Origin: Pseudomonadota bacterium
GTDB taxonomy: Bacteria > Pseudomonadota > Gammaproteobacteria > Burkholderiales > Burkholderiaceae_E
Direction: 5' to 3'
Assembly: GCA_023388075.1 (NCBI GenBank)
Contig: JAEWGX010000098.1
Span: 1-64,000, forward strand
Length of the DNA stretch: 64,000 nucleotides
A model generated the notes under the pieces. The model had not been told where the DNA came from. It made no database searches and saw only the letters and a list, made by a program, of their open reading frames with translations. Positions within the stretch are counted from its first letter, which is position 1. Each line of letters begins with the position of its first letter. The position numbers and the translations under genes were made by a program. Shown here one piece after another: positions 16,878 to 24,701 of this stretch.

Positions 16878-17368
16878 GCGTCGATCAGCACCAGGAAGAA
16901 CGCCTGACGGGTGTCGCGTCGCGCGAACTCGATGCCGTAGGGCCGATGCTGCGCGGTCACCACGTCGCCGGCCGCGATCCCGCGCGCGTCGAATGCGTGG
17001 TCGGGCAGCACGAGCGCGAAACCGCCGGCCGCGGCGGGTTGCAACGGCTCCATCGTGAGCCGGAGCATTCCGGGGCGCGCCGCGATCGCTTCGACCGCGG
17101 TGACGCGGTAGTCACCTTCGGCCACCTGCCTGTCGTTGCGCGAGCTGTCGCTCGAGTTCTCGATCGAGTTGGACGAACCGCGCAGCGAGGCCGAGCCGGC
17201 GCTGGACGCGGAAGAGGCGGCGCTGGAGGCGGAGGTGGCCAGGCTTTCCGCTCCGGCTGGGGCGGTGGCGAGCAGGCCGAGCGATGCGAAGGCGAATGCA
17301 GACCGCAGCGCGGCCGCGAACAGGCTTAGGCGGAGCGGGGGGGCGGATCGTACCGGTTGGAAGCTCAT
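16838..17368 (-). CDS. Exported protein with Ser/Ala-rich linker, partner of DUF2145
   Basis: A 176-residue protein of unknown function. A signal peptide (basic start, then AFAFASLGLLATAPAGA) is followed by a low-complexity Ser/Ala segment with repeated A-S-S-A steps, at about residues 40-80. A small folded C-terminal domain follows (EGDYRVTAVEAIAARPGMLR to the end), rich in beta-strand patterns. The Ser-rich linker could span the periplasm or be O-modified. Start MSFQPVRS is used; an ATG 42 bases upstream is possible. It overlaps the DUF2145 gene downstream, so the two products probably work together. Confidence 0.7.
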   Translation of the reverse strand: MSFQPVRSAPPLRLSLFAAALRSAFAFASLGLLATAPAGAESLATSASSAASSASSAGSASLRGSSNSIENSSDSSRNDRQVAEGDYRVTAVEAIAARPGMLRLTMEPLQPAAAGGFALVLPDHAFDARGIAAGDVVTAQHRPYGIEFARRDTRQAFFLVLIDAWHRDLETRVIAN

Positions 17369-17530
17369 GGGCTGGGTCCAGGGCGGAAGCGTTGGCGACA
17401 GTCGGAGCATATCGCGAACCGCCCGCCTCGGTGACGGACCACCCCGTCACCGGACGCGCGAGCCATCATTCACCGGAGCGCCGGCGCCGGTCGCCGGCCT
17501 GCGGGCGGACGCGCCACCCACCGCTTGCAA

Positions 17531-17923
17531 TCAGCGCGCCGCGGCAACGCCGGTTTCGTCCACCGCCAGCGCCTGCAGCTCGATCCGGCGCCCTTCTCCG
17601 GCAAGCGCACTCACCAGGAGCATGGTGTTGGGTGGGCAGGCACCCTCGGGGAACATCTGCCCATAGCGGGCGACCCGCCATGCGTTGAACGCGGCCACGT
17701 CCTCGGCGCGCGTCAGGTAGGTGGTGAACTGCAGCACGTGCTGCCAGCCCAGACCTTCGTGCTGCAAGACCTGCAGGACGCGCCCATAGGCGCTTTCGCA
17801 CTGCTCTTCGAACTCGTCGCCATCGCCGAGCATGCCCGCGATCGAAAGCAGCCCGCCGGCCTTGGCGGCGTGGCAATAGAACGGCGATGGTTTCCCGAGC
17901 GATGGAACATTGAAGCGGCGCAT
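17531..17923 (-). CDS. RidA-family protein
   Basis: A 130-residue member of the RidA/YjgF/Rid family, which hydrolyse reactive enamines/imines or act on related intermediates. The trimer-forming motifs are recognisable (LLSIAGMLG, VLQFTTYLTRAEDVAAFNAW). The usual catalytic Arg-x-x-x-V pattern near the C terminus (R-x-C-V-x-V) is not kept; instead the stretch reads PPNTMLLVSALAGEGRRIEL, so it likely belongs to a non-RidA subgroup with a different activity. GGAGGGAG precedes the ATG. It is a single gene, 120 bp from its upstream-coded neighbour. Confidence 0.85.
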   Translation of the reverse strand: MRRFNVPSLGKPSPFYCHAAKAGGLLSIAGMLGDGDEFEEQCESAYGRVLQVLQHEGLGWQHVLQFTTYLTRAEDVAAFNAWRVARYGQMFPEGACPPNTMLLVSALAGEGRRIELQALAVDETGVAAAR

Positions 17924-18023
17924 GTCGTGTCTCCCTCCGGACCGGTTGCTGCCCGCGAACTATACACAGCTTCGCGGCCCGGAAGGACGAGCTGACTGCC
18001 GGGACGCCGCAGACGGTGCCTGC

Positions 18024-18452
18024 TCAGAAGGTGATGTGCACCGAGTCCGTGCTGCGCCGGGACTCGCCGTGATAGACCGCTTCGATGTTGTTGCCGTCCG
18101 GATCGAGCAGGAATGCCGCGAAGTAGCCCGGATGGTACGGGCGCTCGCCCGGAGCGCCGTTGTCCCGGCCACCCGCGCGCAGGCCGGCTGCGTGGAACGC
18201 CTTCACCATCTCGGCATCCTTCGCCTGGAACGCCAGGTGGTGGCGGCCCGTGAGGCTGCCTAGCGCGGCGGCGCTCTCCGCCGACGAGACGAAGAGCTCG
18301 TCCGCCCAGAAGTAGTCGTCCGCCGATCCGCCGATCGGTATGCCCAGTACATCGAGGACCGCCTCATAGAACCGGCGACTCGCGCCGAGGTCCTTCACGA
18401 CGAGTTGGATGTGATCGATCAGCCGCCCGCGATGCAGCTCCTGTGCTTCCAT
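18024..18452 (-). CDS. VOC-family (glyoxalase/bleomycin-resistance-like) protein
   Basis: A 142-residue single-domain VOC protein. It has two beta-alpha-beta-beta-beta units: the first around IDHIQLVVKDLGASRRFYEA, the second around HHLAFQAKDAEMVKAFHAAG. It closes with FLLDPDGNNIEAVYHG, the classic D-P-D-G-N-x-x-E motif, with Glu as a metal ligand. His14, the His in RHHLAF and this Glu could form the metal site. The start is set by GGGAG seven bases upstream of the ATG. It is about 100 bp downstream of a glycosyltransferase gene on the same strand; a functional link is not evident. Confidence 0.85.
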   Translation of the reverse strand: MEAQELHRGRLIDHIQLVVKDLGASRRFYEAVLDVLGIPIGGSADDYFWADELFVSSAESAAALGSLTGRHHLAFQAKDAEMVKAFHAAGLRAGGRDNGAPGERPYHPGYFAAFLLDPDGNNIEAVYHGESRRSTDSVHITF

Positions 18453-18555
18453 GCCTGCTCCCATTCGTTTCAGGTCGCCCGATGCGGCCTGCTGCTGCAG
18501 AGAATAACGGTCGCGGTGGCCGAGCCGCCGGGTGACATCGTTGCCTTCGGGGCTC

Positions 18556-19794
18556 CTAGCCGGCCGTGCCTCCCACCAGACTTTCGACCAGGGCCACGGC
18601 ATTGGCCAGGCCGTCCTCCTCGCGCATCCGCCTGCCGACGTCGGCCGCGCGTGCGCGGATCTGCGCGTCGGCCGCTTCGTCGAGCGCGCGGCGCAGTTCG
18701 CCCGGGCCCGCGGATGCGTCGAGGCGCCGGGGCGAAACGCCGATGCGCACCAGCCGCTCCGCCCAGAATGCCTGGTCACCGGCAAATGGCAGCACGACCG
18801 AGGGCACCCCGGCGCGGCATGCCGAGTGACTGGTACCGGAGCCGCCGTGGTGGACGACCGCTGCAACGCGGGGAAACAGCCAGTCATGCGGAGCCTCCAC
18901 GACGACGTGGAAGTTGGATGGCAGCGACCCCACGTCCATCCCGCTCCAGCCGGGATTGAGCAACGCCCGGCGGCCGGCCACCGCCTCGATGACGCGCTCG
19001 CGCATCGACCGTGGATCGAACCCCTGCATGCTGCCGAAGCCGACGTAGAAGGGAGGCTCGCCTGCGTCCAGGAAGGCCTGCAGCTCTCGCGGCGCCGCCC
19101 AGTCTCGAAGCGGGCGAATCCACTGGCCGCAGACATGGGCGTTCGACGGCCAGTCCCCCGGCGGCGGCAGCAGCTGGGGCGAGATGCCGTAGAGCATCGG
19201 GTGCCCCTGCCATAACGTGCGGCGCGGGGGCAGGCCGAGCACCTGCCTGCGCGCATGGTTGGTCTCGCGCCGGAAGGCGCTCCACAGGAGCCGGTTGACC
19301 AGCGCCTGGCTGGACCGGTTGAGGAAGGATGGCACGCGTCCAGGCGGCAGAAACGGCGAGGCGAACTCGCGGGTCGGCGTGATCGGTATCATGCCCAGCC
19401 CGATCGCCGGCACGCCAAGGTGCTCGGCGACAGAAAGTCCGATGAAGCCGGCAAGCCCTCCGACGAGAAGGGCATCGCAATCGCTGGCCGCCTCCTTCGT
19501 CGTGGCGCTCCACGCGACGGTGTTGCGGTTGACGATCCCGGCGAGCGCCTTGGCGGCGCGCGAAAGAGAGCCGCCTTCCCTGACCACGCCGGCGATCGCG
19601 CCCTCCTGGTCCAGCACGCCGCGAATGTCGCCGGACAGTGGCACGCACGGCACCTGCAGCGAACGGGCCGAACCCAGCGTGGCGCTGTCCGCGAGGAGCA
19701 GCGCCTCGTGGCCGGCATCGACGAGCGCCCGACACAGGAACGCGAGCGGGCGCGCGTCGCCTTCGGTGCCGTATGTCAGGACCGCGAATCGCAT
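18556..19794 (-). CDS. GT1-family (UGT/MGT-like) glycosyltransferase
   Basis: A 412-residue cytoplasmic GT-B enzyme. The N-terminal domain starts MRFAVLTYGTEGDARPLAFL, a typical start for bacterial macrolide-, rhamnosyl- or sterol-type transferases. The C-terminal nucleotide-sugar site has VVHHGGSGTSHSACRAGVPSV followed by PFAGDQAFWAERL, the PSPG-like box of GT1 enzymes. The donor is likely a UDP- or dTDP-sugar; the acceptor (lipid, drug or natural product) is unknown. A longer frame to 19884 would add 30 unsupported residues. The gene stands alone, divergent from the next regulator. Confidence 0.87.
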   Translation of the reverse strand: MRFAVLTYGTEGDARPLAFLCRALVDAGHEALLLADSATLGSARSLQVPCVPLSGDIRGVLDQEGAIAGVVREGGSLSRAAKALAGIVNRNTVAWSATTKEAASDCDALLVGGLAGFIGLSVAEHLGVPAIGLGMIPITPTREFASPFLPPGRVPSFLNRSSQALVNRLLWSAFRRETNHARRQVLGLPPRRTLWQGHPMLYGISPQLLPPPGDWPSNAHVCGQWIRPLRDWAAPRELQAFLDAGEPPFYVGFGSMQGFDPRSMRERVIEAVAGRRALLNPGWSGMDVGSLPSNFHVVVEAPHDWLFPRVAAVVHHGGSGTSHSACRAGVPSVVLPFAGDQAFWAERLVRIGVSPRRLDASAGPGELRRALDEAADAQIRARAADVGRRMREEDGLANAVALVESLVGGTAG

Positions 19795-19908
19795 GCGGCC
19801 AATGCTAATACCCGTCGCCAGCGCGGCGGATACCTGCCCTCGCGCAAGCGTCTTGGCGAAGCGACAACGAGCGCGAGAGGCCATCCATCCGCGCTACGCT
19901 TCCGGCAG

Positions 19909-21129
19909 ATGGATGCCCTCGTCTCCGCCTCCGCGCGGGCGCTCGCGGCCGGCGACCCGCTCGGCGCCCTCAAGCGCATCGCCCTGCGCGACGACCCGGC
20001 GGCGCTCGCCCTGCGCGGCATCGCCATGGCGCAGCTCGGCGAGTTGCCGCGCGCGCGCGAGCTCCTGCGCCGCGCCGCCCGGCGCTTCGGCAGCCACGAG
20101 CTCCGCTCGCGCGCCCGCTGCATCGTGGCGGAGGCGGAAGTCGCGCTGGCCATGCGCGACCTTGTCGGTTCGCCGCGCTCGCTCGCCGCGGCGGCCGACG
20201 CGCTCGCTGCCCGCGGTGACCACGCGAATGCGATGCACGCGCGGCTGATCGCCGTGCGCCGGCTCCTGCTGATCGGGCGGCTCTCGCATGCCGCGACGAC
20301 GCTGGCAGCCCTGGCGGATGTCCGCCTGCCGCCCGCGCTCGAAGCGGTCGTCCATCTGTGCGCAGCCGAGCTGGGATTGCGGGAGCTGCGCACCACCGCG
20401 GCGCAGGCGGCGCTCGACCTCGCGCACGCGGCGGCGGTGCGGTCGGGCATTCCCGCGCTCATCGCCGAGGTGGCGCAGACGCGCGCGAGCCTGCAACGGC
20501 CGGCTGCGCGGCGCCTGTCCGGAGGTGGTGCCGAGGCGCTGCGGCTGGCCGAGGTCGAGTCGCTGTTCGCGTCCGGTGCGCTCGTCCTCGACGCCTGTCG
20601 TCGCGGCGTGCGCAGGTCGGGCGCATGGCTGCCGCTTGCTCGGCGGCCGGTGCTGTTCGCGCTGGCACGGGCGCTCGCACAGGGCTGGCCGGGGGACGTC
20701 GGACGCGCGGAGCTGATCGACGCCGCCTTTCGCATCCGCCGTCCGGACGAATCGCATCGGGCACGGCTGCGCGTCGAGATCGGGCGGCTGCGCTCGCTTC
20801 TGGCGGGAATGGCTGGCGTCGAGGCGACCGCGCGCGGCTTCGTGCTGCGGCCGATCGGCGGAGGCGGGGTCGTCGTGCTTGCGCCGCCGATAGAAGGCGA
20901 GGAGGCCTCCTTGCTGGCGCTGCTGGCCGACGGTGCGGCGTGGTCGACCTCGGCCCTTGCGCTGGCCCTCGACTCCAGCCAGCGGACCGTGCAGCGCGCG
21001 CTTGGAGAGCTCGAGGCCGCCGGTCGCGTACGATCCCTGGGGACGAGCCGGAACCGGCGCTGGCTCTCGCCACCGATCGCGGGATTCACGACGATCTTGT
21101 TACTCCCCGCTGCGCTACCGCTCGAGTAG
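19909..21129 (+). CDS. Transcriptional regulator with helical-repeat N terminus and two winged-helix domains
   Basis: A 406-residue regulator. Residues 1-210 are an Ala/Leu/Arg-rich all-helical, TPR-like region. Residues ~235-305 resemble an OmpR/SARP-type winged helix (LARRPVLFALARALAQGW, then RARLRVEIGRLRSLL), and residues ~325-385 a second, MarR-like winged helix (TSALALALDSSQRTVQRALG). The last residues, GFTTILLLP, are a conserved-looking tail. The ATG at 19909 is the first that fits the protein; the frame is open upstream but not protein-like. A propeller gene follows 46 bp downstream, with a perfect inverted repeat in the gap, so this protein may control that gene (inference). Confidence 0.7.
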   Translation: MDALVSASARALAAGDPLGALKRIALRDDPAALALRGIAMAQLGELPRARELLRRAARRFGSHELRSRARCIVAEAEVALAMRDLVGSPRSLAAAADALAARGDHANAMHARLIAVRRLLLIGRLSHAATTLAALADVRLPPALEAVVHLCAAELGLRELRTTAAQAALDLAHAAAVRSGIPALIAEVAQTRASLQRPAARRLSGGGAEALRLAEVESLFASGALVLDACRRGVRRSGAWLPLARRPVLFALARALAQGWPGDVGRAELIDAAFRIRRPDESHRARLRVEIGRLRSLLAGMAGVEATARGFVLRPIGGGGVVVLAPPIEGEEASLLALLADGAAWSTSALALALDSSQRTVQRALGELEAAGRVRSLGTSRNRRWLSPPIAGFTTILLLPAALPLE

Positions 21130-21142
21130 ATTGACTTCCTCC

Positions 21143-21159
21143 ACGCCGATGGTCGGCGT
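21143..21159. promoter_or_regulatory. Inverted repeat ACGCCGA-TGG-TCGGCGT, candidate operator
   Basis: A perfect 7-bp inverted repeat with a 3-base centre lies in the 46-bp gap between the two-winged-helix regulator and the propeller gene, ending four bases before the AAGGAG ribosome site. It could be the binding site of the upstream regulator or an RNA hairpin affecting translation. A TTGACT hexamer sits at 21131-21136, but no matching -10 is seen. Confidence 0.4.
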
Positions 21160-21175
21160 ACCGCAAGGAGTCAGA

Positions 21176-21844
21176 ATGAATCGCAAGACAGCCAACGAGT
21201 TCGAAACGACCGTGGATGCCGCGGAGATCGTGCGCGAGTACGGGCCGTTGCCCGGCGCGGACCAGGTGCACGGCGTCACTCACGACGGTCGCCGTGTCTG
21301 GATCGCGACCGGTGACCGGCTGGTCTCCTTCGATCCCTCGAGTGGCGAGCCGGGCACCGCGCTCGACTGCGCCTGTGATGCCGGCACCGCTTTCGACGGC
21401 AGCCATCTGTACCAGCTCGCCGAAACGCGGATCGACAAGATCGATCCAGCCACCGGCAAGGTGCTCGCCTCGATACCGGCGCCGAGCATTGCCGGCTGCA
21501 ACTCCGGACTTGCCTGGGCCGAGGGCAGCCTCTGGGTGGGGCAGTACCGCGATCGCCTGATCCATCAGGTGGACCCGGCCGACGGCAGGGTGATCCGCAC
21601 GATCGAATCCGATCGCTACGTGACCGGCGTGACCTGGGTGGACGGCGAGCTGTGGCACGGCACCTGGGAAGGCGACGCGAGCGACATCCGCCGCATCGAT
21701 CCGGAAAGCGGCGCCCTGCTCGAGCGACTGGAGATGCCCGCCGGCACCGGCGTGACCGGCCTCGAATCCGACGGGGCCGACCTCTTCTACTGCGGCGGCG
21801 GCACGAGCGGCAAGGTGCGCGCGGTGCGTCGGCCCGGGCACTGA
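21176..21844 (+). CDS. Beta-propeller protein (glutamine cyclotransferase/PQQ-like repeats)
   Basis: A 222-residue cytoplasmic-looking protein with no signal peptide. Repeating blades such as GVTHDGRRVWIATGDRLVSFD, GSLWVGQYRDRLIHQVDPAD and GELWHGTWEGDASDIRRIDP (W-V/A-x-D/G-x-L-W pattern) mark a five- or six-bladed propeller like glutaminyl cyclase-related or SMP-30-like proteins. Catalytic residues of glutaminyl cyclase cannot be confirmed, so enzymatic activity is open. A strong AAGGAG precedes the ATG. It probably forms a unit with the regulator upstream. Confidence 0.72.
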   Translation: MNRKTANEFETTVDAAEIVREYGPLPGADQVHGVTHDGRRVWIATGDRLVSFDPSSGEPGTALDCACDAGTAFDGSHLYQLAETRIDKIDPATGKVLASIPAPSIAGCNSGLAWAEGSLWVGQYRDRLIHQVDPADGRVIRTIESDRYVTGVTWVDGELWHGTWEGDASDIRRIDPESGALLERLEMPAGTGVTGLESDGADLFYCGGGTSGKVRAVRRPGH

Positions 21845-21893
21845 ATCGCCACGCCGGCGCGCATGGCCCGCGCCACCAAGGAGCGACACCTGG

Positions 21894-21921
21894 TTGACAA
21901 GGTTGCTTCGGGCAATAAACT
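21894..21921 (+). promoter_or_regulatory. Strong sigma70-type promoter for the MarR-GNAT gene
   Basis: TTGACA (perfect -35) and TAAACT (-10, four of six) are separated by 16 bases. Transcription would start near 21928, about 58 bases before the ATG at 21986. This is the clearest promoter in the window and it is threaded by two operator-like repeats. Confidence 0.7.
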
Positions 21922-21936
21922 AGTTGCCTTGGGCAA
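21902..21936. promoter_or_regulatory. Tandem operator repeats GTTGC-YTYGG-GCAA overlapping the promoter
   Basis: Two 14-bp direct repeats, GTTGCTTCGGGCAA (21902-21915) and GTTGCCTTGGGCAA (21923-21936), start 21 bases apart, two helical turns. Each is itself an inverted repeat, TTGC-N5-GCAA, as expected for a MarR dimer. One fills the -35/-10 spacer and the other covers the start point, so binding would shut off the downstream MarR-GNAT gene: likely autorepression. Confidence 0.65.
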
Positions 21937-21985
21937 TTTCTCGCGCCGCGGGTACGGCACCGGTGCGAGACCAGGGGAGACCCAC

Positions 21986-22906
21986 ATGACCGCAGCAGAT
22001 CTCGTCCGGCGAGCCGAACAGGTCCGGAACTTCAACCGGTTCCACACGCGCCTGGTCGGCGCGCTCGACGAGCATCTCCTGGACAGTCCCTATTCGCTCA
22101 CGCAGGCGCGAATCCTTTACGAGCTCTCGCACCGGCCGGCGATGACCGCCGCCGACCTGCGTCGGGAGCTGGCCCTGGATGCCGGATACCTGAGCCGCGT
22201 GATCACCGGCTTCGAGCAGGACCGGCTGCTGGTTCGCAGGCCGTCACCGGACGATGCCCGGGCCAGCTGCCTCGAGCTGACGCGACACGGCCGCGCCGCG
22301 GCGAAGCGCCTGGACGATGCCTCGCGCAGCCAGGTGATGGCGATGCTGGAACGGCTGCCGCAGGCGCGGCAACGCCAGCTGGTGGATGCAATGGCGACGA
22401 TCCGGACGCTCCTGGTCGACGAGCACCCGTCCTGGCTGCTGCGCGATCCGCGGCCCGGGGACATGGGCTGGATCGTGCATCGCCAGGGCGTGCTGTACGC
22501 CGAAGAGTACGGCTGGAACGCCGAGTACGAGGCGCTCGTCGCCGAGATCGTCGCGCGCTTCGTGCGGGAGCTCGATTCCGCCCGGGAGCGATGCTGGATC
22601 GCCGAGGCCGGCGGCCAGGTCGTCGGCTCGGTGTTCGTGGTGCGACAGGACGATGCCACCGCGAAGCTGCGCCTGCTCTACGTCGATCCGTGCGTGCGCG
22701 GGCTCGGGATCGGCGGTCGGCTGGTGGACGAGTGCCTTCAGTTCGCAAGACGCGTCGGCTACCGGCGAATCGCTCTCTGGACGAACAGCGTGCTGACGGC
22801 AGCCCGTCGGATCTACGACAAGGCCGGATTCACGCTCGTCGAGGAGACGCCGCACCACAGCTTCGGCAAGGATCTGGTCGGCCAGGTGCTCGCAAGGGAT
22901 CTGTAG
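21986..22906 (+). CDS. MarR-GNAT fusion: winged-helix regulator with N-acetyltransferase domain
   Basis: A 306-residue fusion. Residues 1-145 are a MarR-type winged helix (MTAADLRRELALDAGYLSRV as recognition region, then the wing with RRPSPDDARASCLELT). Residues ~155-306 are a GNAT acetyltransferase with the acetyl-CoA loop VDPCVRGLGIGGRLVDECLQ (R-x-x-G-x-G/A) and the closing strand YDKAGFTLVEE. GGGGA sits before the ATG. Such fusions are common but little studied; the enzyme may acetylate a small molecule that the regulator senses (inference). The promoter and operators upstream point to autorepression. Confidence 0.88.
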   Translation: MTAADLVRRAEQVRNFNRFHTRLVGALDEHLLDSPYSLTQARILYELSHRPAMTAADLRRELALDAGYLSRVITGFEQDRLLVRRPSPDDARASCLELTRHGRAAAKRLDDASRSQVMAMLERLPQARQRQLVDAMATIRTLLVDEHPSWLLRDPRPGDMGWIVHRQGVLYAEEYGWNAEYEALVAEIVARFVRELDSARERCWIAEAGGQVVGSVFVVRQDDATAKLRLLYVDPCVRGLGIGGRLVDECLQFARRVGYRRIALWTNSVLTAARRIYDKAGFTLVEETPHHSFGKDLVGQVLARDL

Positions 22907-22982
22907 CTGGCCTCCGCTGGGCTCGCTACTTGCTGCGAGACGCGCTTGGCCGCCGTGGCGTCCACATAGGAGGAGCTTGCCC

Positions 22983-23411
22983 GTGTCCGCCCTGATCGAT
23001 CGCCGCTACGCCGCCGTGATCCACCCGCTTCACGCGGTGCTGCTCGCGGGCACGGTGCCGCTCTACCTGGGCGCAGCCCTGAGCGACGTCGCGCACGCCG
23101 TGACCTACCAGATCCAGTGGAACAACTTCGCGTCATGGCTCCTCGTCGGAGGTCTCCTGTTGAACGGCATCGCGCTCGTCTTCGTGCTGCTCGACGCCTT
23201 CCGGGCCCGGACGCGCGGCCGCGGGATCCTCGCATACGCCGGGGCCATGGTCGCCGCCTGGGTGCTCGGCTTTCTCGACGTCCTGGTGCACGCCCGAGAT
23301 GCCTGGGCGAGCATGCCCGCCGGCCTGGTGCTCTCGATCCTCGTCGCCCTGCTTGCCTGCGCCGGAACCTGGTTCGGCTTTCGTGGCCGGCGCCTCGGAG
23401 TCGAGGCATGA
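22983..23411 (+). CDS. DUF2231-like four-helix membrane protein
   Basis: A 142-residue membrane protein with four helices at about residues 15-35, 48-70, 83-103 and 112-132. The start VIHPLHAVLLAGTVPLYLGA with its His-Pro-x-x-His pattern is typical of DUF2231, a family often found with redox or cytochrome genes. GTG at 22983 is chosen because AGGAGGAG lies seven bases upstream; a TTG six bases earlier is too close. The stop overlaps the start of the dehydrogenase gene (ATGA), so the two are translationally coupled. DUF2231 may take electrons or bind haem (inference). Confidence 0.75.
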   Translation: MSALIDRRYAAVIHPLHAVLLAGTVPLYLGAALSDVAHAVTYQIQWNNFASWLLVGGLLLNGIALVFVLLDAFRARTRGRGILAYAGAMVAAWVLGFLDVLVHARDAWASMPAGLVLSILVALLACAGTWFGFRGRRLGVEA

Positions 23412-24700
23412 AGCACCCTCCCCTCTGCGCCTTCCTCGCGCTCGCGTTCGTCCTCGCCGGCTGCAGCGGCGGTGACGCTCCGCCGCTACAGTACGGGCCC
23501 AATCCCGAGCTCCCGGAGCCGAAGCGCGGCCTGCTGCCCAACATGACCATCTCCGAGCCGGCCGAATGGGGCGATGGGCTGCCTGTCGTGCCGCAAGGCT
23601 ACGAGATCCGGGCGATCGCCACGGATCTGCGGATTCCCCGCCAGACGCTGGTGCTGCCCAACGGGGACATCCTCGTGGCCGAGGGACGAGGCGGCAACGC
23701 GCCGGCCTTGAAACCCAAGGACGTGATCGCCGGGATCATCAAATCCAGAGGAACCACCTCGGTCCCGGGCGGCGACCGCCTCACGCTGCTGCGTGACGCC
23801 GACGGCGACGGGCAGTACGAGCTGAAGACCGTCTTCGCCGAGAACCTGAATGCGCCCTACGGCCTGGCCCTTGTCGACAATCGGCTCTACGTTGCCAACC
23901 AGGACGCGCTGGTGCGGTTCGACTACCGCGAGGGACAGACCAAGGCGGAGGGTCCGCCGATCAAGGTCACCGACCTGCCCTCGGCGATCAACCACCATTG
24001 GACCAAGGCGCTGACGGCCAGCGCGGACGGGCGCTTCCTGTTCGTCGGCATCGGCTCCAACAGCAACATCACCGAACGCGGCATGGTGGCCGAGGTCGAC
24101 CGCGCCGTCGTCTGGCAGGTCGACGCGCAGACCGGCGCGCACAGGACCTATGCCACCGGCCTGCGCAACCCGACCGCCCTCACGATCCAACCCGAGACCG
24201 GGCAACTCTGGGCGGTGGTGAACGAACGCGACGAGATCGGGCCCAACCTGGTGCCCGACTATCTCACCGCGGTCCAGGAGGGCAGGTTCTACGGATGGCC
24301 GTACAGCTACTGGGGCAAGAACGTCGACGACCGCGTCCGGCCGCAGGATCCGGAGAAGGTGGCGTCGGCGGTCGAGCCCGACTACAGCCTGGGCGCCCAC
24401 GTCGCGGCACTCGGCGTGCACTTCTCCAATGCCGCGGTGGGTGAGCGCTTCCGCGAGGGCGTCTTCGTGGGCATGCACGGCAGCTGGAACCGCCCGGTTC
24501 CGGTCGGGTACAAGGTGGTCTTCGTTCCCTTCCGCGACGGTCGCCCCTCCGGGCAACCGATCGACTTCGTCTCAGGCTTCCTCGGCGACGACGGCAAGGC
24601 ACGCGGCCGACCCGTGGGCGTCACGGTCGATGCGAAGGGCGCCGTGATCGTGGCCGACGATCTGGGCAATGTCGTGTGGCGCGTGACGCCGGTGCGCTAG
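23408..24700 (+). CDS. PQQ-dependent sugar dehydrogenase-type lipoprotein (sorbosone dehydrogenase-like)
   Basis: A 430-residue beta-propeller of the glucose/sorbosone dehydrogenase family. Lipobox LAGC places Cys19 as the lipidated residue, so it is anchored in the envelope. Family landmarks are GDILVAEGRGG, NAPYGLALVDN, NHHWTKALTASADGRFL (His-containing active-site region), GLRNPTALTIQPETG, RFYGWPYSYWG and HGSWNRPVPVGYKVV. These fit a PQQ-binding, Ca-dependent periplasmic oxidase of sugars or alcohols. No pqq synthesis genes lie in the window. It is coupled by ATGA to a DUF2231 membrane protein, a possible electron acceptor or anchor (inference). Confidence 0.87.
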   Translation: MKHPPLCAFLALAFVLAGCSGGDAPPLQYGPNPELPEPKRGLLPNMTISEPAEWGDGLPVVPQGYEIRAIATDLRIPRQTLVLPNGDILVAEGRGGNAPALKPKDVIAGIIKSRGTTSVPGGDRLTLLRDADGDGQYELKTVFAENLNAPYGLALVDNRLYVANQDALVRFDYREGQTKAEGPPIKVTDLPSAINHHWTKALTASADGRFLFVGIGSNSNITERGMVAEVDRAVVWQVDAQTGAHRTYATGLRNPTALTIQPETGQLWAVVNERDEIGPNLVPDYLTAVQEGRFYGWPYSYWGKNVDDRVRPQDPEKVASAVEPDYSLGAHVAALGVHFSNAAVGERFREGVFVGMHGSWNRPVPVGYKVVFVPFRDGRPSGQPIDFVSGFLGDDGKARGRPVGVTVDAKGAVIVADDLGNVVWRVTPVR

Positions 24701-24701
24701 C

